54,824 nt of DNA from DAOQTX01 sp035340715. Its GTDB lineage: Bacteria > Bacteroidota > Bacteroidia > AKYH767-A > OLB10. How positions within the stretch are numbered: position 1 is the first letter of the stretch; each line of letters opens with the position of its first letter. The stretch lies in assembly GCA_035340715.1 (NCBI GenBank), contig DAOQTX010000012.1:1-54824 (forward strand), written 5' to 3'. Made by a program: the position numbers and the translations under genes. The notes beneath the pieces are model-generated. The model ran no database searches, was not told the origin of the DNA, and saw only the letters and a list, made by a program, of their open reading frames with translations. This document shows, one piece after another, positions 41,432 through 48,655 of the stretch.

Positions 41432-43000
41432 ATGATGAATAAAAAGGAAGAAACCGAAAGTTTTAAAACCGACTCTGGTATTGAAGTGAATCGGGTTTAC
41501 ACATCTGCAGAAATTAAGAATGAATTGCCTGGCGAATACCCATTTACCAGAGGAGTGCAAAGCGATATGTATCGTACAAAACTTTGGACCATGCGCCAAT
41601 ATGCGGGTTTTAGTACCGCTGAAGAAAGCAATGAACGATATCATTATTTATTGAAAAATGGTACGACCGGTTTATCTGTAGCGTTCGATTTACCCACCCA
41701 GATTGGGTATGATTCTGATCACGATTTTTCAGAAGGAGAAGTGGGAAAGTCTGGCGTAGCCATCGACTCCTTAGCCGACATTGAAATATTGTTTAAAGGA
41801 ATTGAGTTAGAGAAAATTTCAACGAGTATGACCATTAACAGTACAGCCTGTATTTTATTGGCATACTACATTGCATTGGCTAAAAAACAAGGCGCTAATC
41901 TTTCAAGAATTAGAGGCACTATACAAAATGACATTTTAAAAGAATATGCAGCAAGAGGCACTTATATTTATCCACCTCAACCTTCTATGCGCATTATTAC
42001 AGACATTTTTGATTACTGCAGTAAGGAATTACCAAAATGGAATACCATTTCAGTTTCTGGATATCATATCCGCGAAGCGGGAAGTACTGCCGTTCAAGAG
42101 TTGGCATTTACGCTGGCCAATGGCAAGGCCTATTTAGAGGCGGCCATAAAAGCTGGATTAGATATAGATGTTTTTGCTAAAAGAATTTCCTTCTTCTTTA
42201 ATGCCCATAATAATTTGTTCGAAGAAGTAGCCAAGTTCAGAGCTGCAAGAAGAATGTGGGCAAAAATAACCAAAGACCTTGGCGCCAAAGATCCAAAGTC
42301 AATGATGTTAAGATTTCATACGCAAACCGGAGGTTCAACTCTTACAGCTCAACAACCCTATAATAATGTTGTTCGGGTTACTTTGCAAGCATTGTCAGCT
42401 GTCTTGGGAGGTACACAATCTTTGCATACCAATGGTTTTGACGAAGCATTATCTCTTCCTACCCAAGAAGCCGCAACTTTGGCTCTCCGAACACAGCAAG
42501 TTATTGCCTATGAAAGTGGAGTGCCCTCCACAGTTGATCCTTTGGGAGGATCATATTATGTTGAACAATTGACCAATGATGTAGAGACCAAGGCATGGGA
42601 GTATATTAAACGAATTGATGAAATAGGTGGTGCAGTTAAAGCGATTGAGCAAGGATATATACAAAATCAGATTGCAGAATCGTCTTATTTATATCAACAA
42701 AAAATTGAAGATGAATCAAAGCCTATCGTTGGTGTAAATGTTTTTGAATCGAATGAGAGTCCTTTTGATAAATTGTTTACTATCGATGACTCCATACGTT
42801 CAAAGCAAATTGAGAAGTTGAATAGAATTAAAAGTCAGCGGGATGAATCTGCAGTAAAAAAAGCCATTGAGCAGATTAAAACAGCAGCAAAGGAAGGATC
42901 CAATGTAATGCCATCTATTTTAGAAGCAACCGAGTCTTATACTTCATTAGGTGAAATAGCTGATGCTATGAGAGAAATATTCGGAGAATATAAAGGATAA
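41432..43000 (+). CDS. Methylmalonyl-CoA mutase, large catalytic domain (split type)
   Basis: A 522-residue B12-dependent mutase TIM barrel. TRGVQSDMYRTKLWTMRQYAG, cited by LWTMRQYAGFSTAEESN, is followed by GLSVAFDLPTQIGYDSD, then TIQNDILKEYAARGTYIYPP and SGYHIREAGSTAVQELA. Two residues that separate methylmalonyl- from isobutyryl-CoA mutase are of the methylmalonyl kind: Tyr57 (RQYAGF, Phe in ICM) and Arg175 (AARGTYIY, Gln in ICM). The protein ends without the C-terminal cobalamin-binding domain (DxHxxG), so a separate small subunit must exist elsewhere. The adenosyltransferase at 11.7 kb supplies the cofactor. The stop directly abuts that of divIC. Confidence 0.88.
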   Translation: MMNKKEETESFKTDSGIEVNRVYTSAEIKNELPGEYPFTRGVQSDMYRTKLWTMRQYAGFSTAEESNERYHYLLKNGTTGLSVAFDLPTQIGYDSDHDFSEGEVGKSGVAIDSLADIEILFKGIELEKISTSMTINSTACILLAYYIALAKKQGANLSRIRGTIQNDILKEYAARGTYIYPPQPSMRIITDIFDYCSKELPKWNTISVSGYHIREAGSTAVQELAFTLANGKAYLEAAIKAGLDIDVFAKRISFFFNAHNNLFEEVAKFRAARRMWAKITKDLGAKDPKSMMLRFHTQTGGSTLTAQQPYNNVVRVTLQALSAVLGGTQSLHTNGFDEALSLPTQEAATLALRTQQVIAYESGVPSTVDPLGGSYYVEQLTNDVETKAWEYIKRIDEIGGAVKAIEQGYIQNQIAESSYLYQQKIEDESKPIVGVNVFESNESPFDKLFTIDDSIRSKQIEKLNRIKSQRDESAVKKAIEQIKTAAKEGSNVMPSILEATESYTSLGEIADAMREIFGEYKG

Positions 43001-43315
43001 TTAATCTGCTTTCGAGTGACTCGATTCTACGATGAGGAAAATTTCTTCATTGTCTTTTTTCATCAAGTACTTTTCCCTGGCAAATTTTTCTAAGTTTTCT
43101 TTGCTTTCCATCAACAATGCTAAGCTCTCAACATTTTTCTTTGTTTCTTTTTGATAATATTCACGATACTCTTCAAGCTCGTTTAGTTGCTTTCGATATT
43201 GATAGGAAGTAATAAGATTATTGGTATCGAAGAATGAAATCCATACAATAAAAGTTAGCGTTATAGCTACATATTTATTCTTTAAGTGTGGTAATATTTT
43301 ACGCAAGAAATTCAT
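43001..43315 (-). CDS. Septum formation initiator, FtsB/DivIC family
   Basis: A 104-residue protein with an N-terminal cytosolic stub, one membrane helix (about residues 14-33) and an extracytoplasmic coiled coil (YRKQLNELEEYREYYQKE...). It ends LEKFAREKYLMKKDNEEIFLI, cited by FAREKYLMKKDNEEIF, the conserved FtsB/DivIC hallmark. It takes part in the FtsQ/FtsL-type division complex. It stands alone, tail to tail with the mutase. Confidence 0.88.
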   Translation of the reverse strand: MNFLRKILPHLKNKYVAITLTFIVWISFFDTNNLITSYQYRKQLNELEEYREYYQKETKKNVESLALLMESKENLEKFAREKYLMKKDNEEIFLIVESSHSKAD

Positions 43316-43473
43316 TCAGCTAATATAAAGTCAATCGGCAAGAATTTGACTTTTCATTTTTCAAAGTAATGCACATTTAAAGGTTAATTAATTTTAACGA
43401 TTATCGGGTAGTTTACTTTAAGTAAAAACTGTTTGGGTTATGTATTTTTATACCCTAGAATTTTATTATTCCA

Positions 43474-45267
43474 TTGAAACAGTTGTTGAACAGAAAGAGT
43501 CTTATTTCAATACGATCGCATTATCATGTGTACCTATATTCGGTATTGGTTGGGGTTTTGGCAGGGTTTGCATCTGTTGGATTTACTAGGATTTTATTTA
43601 GAGTTGAAGGTTTCGTTCAATCGTTGCACCACAAAAGTTCGGTAGAGAACAAAACGCTATTGGATCATTATCATGATGTTTTTAATTTTCCAATACTATC
43701 ATTATTAATCGTGTTGCTACCTGCTTTTGGTGGTTTATTAGCCGGCTACATTCGTAAAAAATATATTAATAAGTATGGTGGTGCAGGAACCGACAATCTC
43801 ATTAGAGCATTTCATAAAAAAGAAGGACAGATTGATTCTCGTTCGCCAGTATTTAATGCCATTGGTACTATTTTTACTATCGGTTCGGGAGGCAGTGGAG
43901 GCAAGGAAGGCCCTATTGCTCAAATTGGCGCTGCCATTGGAGTATTTATTGCCAACATAATCAAGGTTGGTGCACGAGCAAGAAGAACTTTATTGTTAGC
44001 AGGAATGGCTGCCGGGCTTGGAGCGGTGTTTAAATCTCCATTAGGAGGAGCTCTAACAGCTGTCGAAATGGTTTACAAAGAAGACATTGAAAGCGATGCT
44101 TTGATACCCTGTTTTATTGCTTCTGTTACCGCATATCTTACCATGACCGTTTTTGATGGCAATGAACCTTTTATGCAGTTTGGTACAGTACAGTTTTTAC
44201 ATTTTAACGAAATATTTTTCTATTTGATTTTGGGTGTTCTGTGTTTCTGGTTCGGATTTATTTTCATTCGCACCTTTCGAATCATTCGAAATAGAATCGA
44301 GCGATATCCCGTCAATCTTTCATTAAAGGCAGCACTCGGAGGACTAGCTGTGGGTATCATTTCATTATTCTTTTATCAAACCGCCAGTCAAGGAATTGTA
44401 TTTTTGGAAGCTTGTTTTAAAGGGTTCCAACCCTCCTTGTTCAACAACAACACAGTATTATCCATTGCAGGAACGTTTGTACTTATTGCTTTTATCAAAA
44501 TTTTAACCACCTCCATTACATTAGGATCAGGAGGATTGGGAGGAATATTTGGTCCTTCCTTATTTGTTGGTGGTGCTTTAGGAGCTGCTGTAGGTACAAT
44601 CGCTATGTATTTTATTCCAGGCTCTGTTCACATTGGTAGCTATATTATTGTTGGTATGGGCGCTTTCTATGCCGGCATAGCTAATGCTCCTATTGCAGGT
44701 ATTATTATGGTGTGCGAAATGACAGGATCGTATGTTCTATTACCACCATTGATATTGGTTTCCATATTTACATTTATCTTATCAAAGAAGGTTTCATATT
44801 ACCGACATCAGGTACAAAACCGTTTTAAAAGTCCGGCACATTATTATGACATGCGATTTGATATTATTGATAGCATCTCTGTTAAGAATGCAATGGAAGA
44901 AATGCGAAGTTTGGCTTGTGTTCAACAAAGCAGTAGTATGTTAGATGTTAGAAAATTTGCAGCCTCTATTCAAGCCAGTGATCTGGTAGCGATAAATGAT
45001 TCAAATGAATACGCTGGAATTCTTAGTTTAAAAGAATTAGACTTAGGCGAATGGAGTAATGAAGAATTGAGTGCAAATGTGAAACCGTATTTAAAAAGCA
45101 ATGTTCCGGCATTGAGTATTCATAACAGTTTAGCCGATGCTATGAAAGTCATTATGGAATATGATATAGATAAAGTAGCTGTGGTTTCCGACAGCAAATT
45201 TAAAGGATACATTGGGGTTAAAGATATTTTCAGTTTTTATCATAAAGCCATTGGTAAAAAAGTATGA
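43474..45267 (+). CDS. ClC-type chloride channel/antiporter with C-terminal CBS pair
   Basis: A 597-residue protein. The membrane part (about residues 15-440) holds the ClC signatures GSGGSGGKEGP (gating glutamate E145) and GSGGLGGIFGPSLFVGGALG. The cytosolic C-terminus (about 455-597) carries two CBS domains (VQQSSSMLDVRKF..., ALSIHNSLADAMKVI.). The presence of the gating glutamate fits a Cl-/H+ exchanger or a gated channel. The frame has no early ATG; it opens with TTG 43474, 15 bases after an in-frame stop, so a TTG (or ATT) start is required. It overlaps the glycosyltransferase gene by ATGA. Confidence 0.9.
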   Translation: MKQLLNRKSLISIRSHYHVYLYSVLVGVLAGFASVGFTRILFRVEGFVQSLHHKSSVENKTLLDHYHDVFNFPILSLLIVLLPAFGGLLAGYIRKKYINKYGGAGTDNLIRAFHKKEGQIDSRSPVFNAIGTIFTIGSGGSGGKEGPIAQIGAAIGVFIANIIKVGARARRTLLLAGMAAGLGAVFKSPLGGALTAVEMVYKEDIESDALIPCFIASVTAYLTMTVFDGNEPFMQFGTVQFLHFNEIFFYLILGVLCFWFGFIFIRTFRIIRNRIERYPVNLSLKAALGGLAVGIISLFFYQTASQGIVFLEACFKGFQPSLFNNNTVLSIAGTFVLIAFIKILTTSITLGSGGLGGIFGPSLFVGGALGAAVGTIAMYFIPGSVHIGSYIIVGMGAFYAGIANAPIAGIIMVCEMTGSYVLLPPLILVSIFTFILSKKVSYYRHQVQNRFKSPAHYYDMRFDIIDSISVKNAMEEMRSLACVQQSSSMLDVRKFAASIQASDLVAINDSNEYAGILSLKELDLGEWSNEELSANVKPYLKSNVPALSIHNSLADAMKVIMEYDIDKVAVVSDSKFKGYIGVKDIFSFYHKAIGKKV

Positions 45268-46550
45268 CAAAGAAAAAGTTATTAATTGTTTGCTACTATT
45301 ATCCACCATGTAATGCTGTTGGTTCATTGAGGATCAAATCCTTTTCGGATTACCTCAAAAGTGATTTTGATATTACGGTAATGAGTAGACATTGGGACGG
45401 TTCTGAAGCTAGTTGGGATGACTATATATATGATATCAAAGGTGAAGATAAAGTAAGTGAACATGATGGTGTTCGATGCCTATATGTTGAAAGCAAAAAG
45501 AATCCCATGTATCACTTTTTTAGCTCTTTAAATGCTTTGTTGATTTTGCGCTGGATGCGATTTTCATATTTTGGGTTCCTGGCACTATTGGGTCATATTC
45601 AAGTCCAAGTGAATGGATATTTGAGTTTTAGAAAACCTTTGAAAGAACTATTATCAAAGGAAAAATTTGATGTAGTGTTAATCAGCAATCCTCCTCAAAA
45701 TATGGTTCGATTGGTTAAACCAATTCGACAATATCATAAAGGAGGAATTGTTGTCGATTACCGGGATTTGTTTTTCAATCGCAAGTTGAGAAGTGATTAT
45801 CAGCCATCGCCATATCGTTTAGTGCTTGATCGATTGTATGATCATTATCAAAGGAAATATCTTAAGCATGCTGATCATCTTGTTACAATAGTACCTGAAT
45901 TTGCAGGAGAACTTCATAGAATCATATCAAAACCAATGAGTATTATTTACAATGGTTATGATAAAAAGTTTTTTCAGCATACAGAGGAAAAGAATTTTAA
46001 GAAGTTTACTGTTTCTATGATTGGCTCTTTATATCCTGAACAAGACATAGGCTTTATGTTAAATATGATTGAACGGTTTGTGCAAGACAAATCGGAAAAC
46101 GAAGTGCAGTTTCGTTTTGTCGGTTTGAATTCTGTAGTAGAAGTAGAAACACAGATCAAACAATTTAAGTTGCAACAGTATCTATCTTATGAAAGGCGCG
46201 TATCACAGCAGGAAGCAGCAAACGAAACCATCAGTGCAAGTGTATTGTATTTTCCGGCTTGGGCAGGTTATAGAGGATTTATTTCTACCAAGATATTTGA
46301 CTATATGGCAAGTGGTACCCCTATTCTTATTGCTCCGGGTGACCATAACATAATGGATCAAGTTGTTTCGGAAAGTGGATGTGGAGTCATAGCACATTCT
46401 GTTGAAGAAGCTGTAAATCGATTGAATATGTTTTACAAAGAATGGAAAGAGAATGGGAAAATCATCAATAAGGGAAATAAAAATTATGTGGAAAGATATT
46501 CACGTGAACAACAAGCTATAGAGTTGAAAAAAGTTCTATACTCATTATAA
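45264..46550 (+). CDS. Family 4-like glycosyltransferase
   Basis: A 428-residue GT-B protein. The N-terminal domain starts LLIVCYYYPPCNAVGSLRI, typical of GT4 enzymes. KFDVVLISNPPQNM and the linker HLVTIVPEFA follow. The C-terminal domain has TVSMIGSLYPEQD and ends with the nucleotide-sugar binding pattern GFISTKIFDYMASGTPILI, where the usual acidic residue lies near KIFDYMA. It is probably an envelope or capsule polysaccharide enzyme; donor and acceptor are unknown. Co-translated with the ClC gene (ATGA) and closed by a hairpin terminator. Confidence 0.8.
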   Translation: MTKKKLLIVCYYYPPCNAVGSLRIKSFSDYLKSDFDITVMSRHWDGSEASWDDYIYDIKGEDKVSEHDGVRCLYVESKKNPMYHFFSSLNALLILRWMRFSYFGFLALLGHIQVQVNGYLSFRKPLKELLSKEKFDVVLISNPPQNMVRLVKPIRQYHKGGIVVDYRDLFFNRKLRSDYQPSPYRLVLDRLYDHYQRKYLKHADHLVTIVPEFAGELHRIISKPMSIIYNGYDKKFFQHTEEKNFKKFTVSMIGSLYPEQDIGFMLNMIERFVQDKSENEVQFRFVGLNSVVEVETQIKQFKLQQYLSYERRVSQQEAANETISASVLYFPAWAGYRGFISTKIFDYMASGTPILIAPGDHNIMDQVVSESGCGVIAHSVEEAVNRLNMFYKEWKENGKIINKGNKNYVERYSREQQAIELKKVLYSL

Positions 46551-46551
46551 T

Positions 46552-46583
46552 AAAAAAAGCTCCGTTAGAGGAGCTTTTTTTGT
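46552..46583. terminator. Strong bidirectional terminator between the glycosyltransferase and the YceI gene
   Basis: A7GCTCC (46552-46563) pairs with GGAGCT7 (46570-46581) around a 6-base loop. It has T runs on both strands and lies between convergent genes. Confidence 0.85.
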
Positions 46584-46599
46584 TGGTTTTAGTTATTTG

Positions 46600-47229
46600 T
46601 TATTGGGCAGTTCCACTTAGAGAAATATTTAAGTTTATATCATTCGACAAAACCATTTCCTTCATAGGGCTATCCCAAGCAACGTTGTATTTTTTACGAT
46701 CGAAAGTCAATTTACCTGTGGCAGTAACAATACCTTCGTTTTCGCTAATAACGATGTCCGTCAACTTTTCTTCATTGGAAACTCCACGCACTGTTAAAGT
46801 TCCTGTAGCAGTGTTTCCTTCCACGCTCGAAACTTTAAAGTTAGCTGTAGGACTACTCTCAACATCAAAAAAATCTGGACTCGATAAATGCCCTACTAAC
46901 TTATCCTTAGTCTTTCCTTCTTCCGGATTGTAATTTTCATCTGTTGGCGTAATACTGTTCATATCAACTGTAACATCTGCTCCTTTCAACTGACCATTGG
47001 AGACCATAAGCAAACCATTGCTTACATTAATAGTACCTGTGTGAGTATATACACCAAGCATAGTGCCGTCCCATACTATCGAACTTTGTGAGGCATCAAG
47101 CGAATATGTGTTTTCCGTTCCTGTTTCAGCTGTAGACTCATTGTTGTTTGAATTATCCGTTCCCGATCCGCAACTGCTAATAAAAAATGCAGCAGCGGCA
47201 ATAAATGTTAAGAAAAGTGTTGATTTCAT
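46600..47229 (-). CDS. YceI-family lipoprotein
   Basis: A 209-residue lipoprotein with lipobox FISSC (Cys20), then an S/N/E-rich spacer and a YceI lipocalin-like barrel (about residues 40-209). Seen are YSLDASQSSIVWDG, GVYTHTGTINV, VDMNSI, HLSSPDFFDVESSPTANFKV (cited by LSSPDFFDVESSPTANF) and GTLTVRGVS. YceI-like barrels bind polyisoprenoid or other lipids; the ligand here is unknown. Located in the periplasm or on the membrane. Confidence 0.88.
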   Translation of the reverse strand: MKSTLFLTFIAAAAFFISSCGSGTDNSNNNESTAETGTENTYSLDASQSSIVWDGTMLGVYTHTGTINVSNGLLMVSNGQLKGADVTVDMNSITPTDENYNPEEGKTKDKLVGHLSSPDFFDVESSPTANFKVSSVEGNTATGTLTVRGVSNEEKLTDIVISENEGIVTATGKLTFDRKKYNVAWDSPMKEMVLSNDINLNISLSGTAQ

Positions 47230-47596
47230 AAATAATTGATTATTAAAGGGTTAATTTGTAAAAAATATATTTTAATGCTTATATAACAAGAAATTTATGT
47301 TAATAGTTTTAAAACGTAACCTTAAAATCTAATTGACGTTAAAAATATATAGAATCCTAAAACAAAAGATATGGCTGCCTTGGTGGAGAAGTTTGAGGGA
47401 AGATGAAGGGAAGATTCGTTGGGAAGATGAGAAGTAGAAGAGAGAATGAATAAGGTAATGTTAGAAAAAGGGTATTGGACAATAGAATCTTAATCTACAC
47501 CAGACAGACTGTAAATCCTGCAATTTTAATTGCAGGATTTTTTATTTGAGTCAGAATTGATAGCTTTGAATTTATAACCTAAAACCCAAAATTATT
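47230..47596. other. 367-base gene-free gap with purine-rich repeats and an orphan terminator
   Basis: The left third is AT-rich and probably holds the divergent YceI promoter, though no exact TAnnTTTG is visible. From about 47380 to 47470 the plus strand is strikingly purine-rich, with GGGAAGAT three times (47397, 47408, 47421). The only ORFs are a few codons long. Near 47507-47519, CAGACTGTAAATC equals the anticodon arm of tRNA-Tyr, but no other tRNA parts are present. The gap ends with a terminator (47513-47544) that no known gene uses. A small RNA is possible. Confidence 0.4.
47513..47544 (+). terminator. Orphan Rho-independent-type terminator
   Basis: A 13-bp perfect stem AAATCCTGCAATT (47513-47525) pairs with 47528-47540 around two T bases, followed by a T run. 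Nothing coding lies upstream on the plus strand; the next gene (47597) lies downstream. Confidence 0.65.
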
Positions 47597-48097
47597 ATGG
47601 AACTGAATTTTTACATTTCATTTGTTGCAGCGTTAGTACCATTGGTCCTTGGATTTATTTGGTACAACCCAAAAGTTTTTGGTACCGCATGGATGAATGT
47701 CTGCGGTCTTACAGAAGAGAAATTAAAAGGAGCTAACATGCCAGTGATCTTTCTTCTAAGCTATGTTCTAAGTGTTATGCTTGCATTGGCCATGTATTCA
47801 ATAGTGATTCATCAATTGGGAGTTTTTAGCACCTTAATAGCAGATGAATCTTTAATGACTGAAGGTTCGGAACTGAACCTATATTTTGCAGATTTCATGA
47901 GTAAGTACGGTTCTAATTTTAGAACCTTTAAACATGGAGTATTTCATGGAGCTATTGCAGGTATTTTTATCGTATTACCCATAATGGCAACCAATGCAAT
48001 GTTTGAGCGAAAAGGAGCAAAGTACATTTTCATCAATGCAGGCTATTGGATCGTTTGCTTTATGTTAATGGGCGGTATTATTTGCGCTTGGGCTTAA
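47597..48097 (+). CDS. DUF1761 membrane protein
   Basis: A 166-residue protein with four membrane helices (about residues 6-24, 48-70, 115-133, 143-164). The conserved opening FVAALVPLVLGFIWYNPKVFGTAWM (cited by GFIWYNPKVFGTAWM) identifies DUF1761. Function unknown; inner membrane. Closed by a hairpin before the next gene. Confidence 0.82.
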   Translation: MELNFYISFVAALVPLVLGFIWYNPKVFGTAWMNVCGLTEEKLKGANMPVIFLLSYVLSVMLALAMYSIVIHQLGVFSTLIADESLMTEGSELNLYFADFMSKYGSNFRTFKHGVFHGAIAGIFIVLPIMATNAMFERKGAKYIFINAGYWIVCFMLMGGIICAWA

Positions 48098-48114
48098 TTT
48101 AATAGACCAATTAT

Positions 48115-48146
48115 AAGCCTTGTAATTTATTTGCAAGGCTTTTTGC
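48115..48146 (+). terminator. Hairpin terminator after the DUF1761 gene
   Basis: AAGCCTTG (48115-48122) pairs with CAAGGCTT (48134-48141) around an 11-base loop, followed by TTTGCTTTT. It lies between the DUF1761 gene and the VOC gene; the VOC start at 48161 is after the T run. Confidence 0.65.
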
Positions 48147-48160
48147 TTTTATTAGATCTA

Positions 48161-48547
48161 ATGGAAAAAATTACAGGAATAGGTGGAGTGTTTTTAAAAT
48201 ACACTGATGTAGATAAAGCCAAAGAATGGTACAAGACTTACCTCGGTATCGACATTGGAAAGTATGGATACACATATAGCTGGAGAAAAATAGAAAAACC
48301 CGAAGAAATTGCTCATACAGTTTTTAGCTTATTCAAGAAAGAGGTTTCTGAAGCTAAACCTTCAACATCAGCAATGATTAATTTTAGAGTAAGTAACTTG
48401 AATGCATTATTATCTCAATTAAAAAAGCAAGGTATTGATCAACTTGGCGAAACAGAAGAATATGAATATGGGAAATTTGCTTGGATATTAGACCTTGAGG
48501 GGAACAAAATTGAATTGTGGGAACCCATAGACGATAAACTGGTATAA
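48161..48547 (+). CDS. Glyoxalase/VOC-superfamily protein
   Basis: About 128 residues from ATG 48161; the upstream in-frame TTG at 48131 lies inside the terminator hairpin and is rejected. A single VOC domain shows GIGGVFLKYTDVDKAKEWYKTYLG (cited by VFLKYTDVDKAKEWYKTYLG), INFRVSNLNAL and a C-terminal FAWILDLEGNKIELWEP. The glutamate in KIELWEP is the usual metal ligand, but the specific activity (lyase, dioxygenase or resistance) cannot be told. Confidence 0.8.
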   Translation: MEKITGIGGVFLKYTDVDKAKEWYKTYLGIDIGKYGYTYSWRKIEKPEEIAHTVFSLFKKEVSEAKPSTSAMINFRVSNLNALLSQLKKQGIDQLGETEEYEYGKFAWILDLEGNKIELWEPIDDKLV

Positions 48548-48622
48548 TTGCGGATAAAATTCTCCTTATATAGAACACGTTTTACCATTTGCGGCAGATA
48601 GGGCAATGCCTGCCATTTTTAT

Positions 48623-48630
48623 TACCTTTG
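48623..48630 (+). promoter_or_regulatory. -7 box (TACCTTTG) for secA
   Basis: Exact TAnnTTTG match, 25 bases before the secA ATG. No -33 element at the normal spacing. Confidence 0.6.
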
Positions 48631-48655
48631 TCGCCTTATTTGTGAATAAATCAAT

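Noticed and set aside
47500..47545. Possible tRNA-Tyr gene
   Set aside because: Only the anticodon arm matches. No acceptor stem, D arm or T-loop sequence can be found around it.
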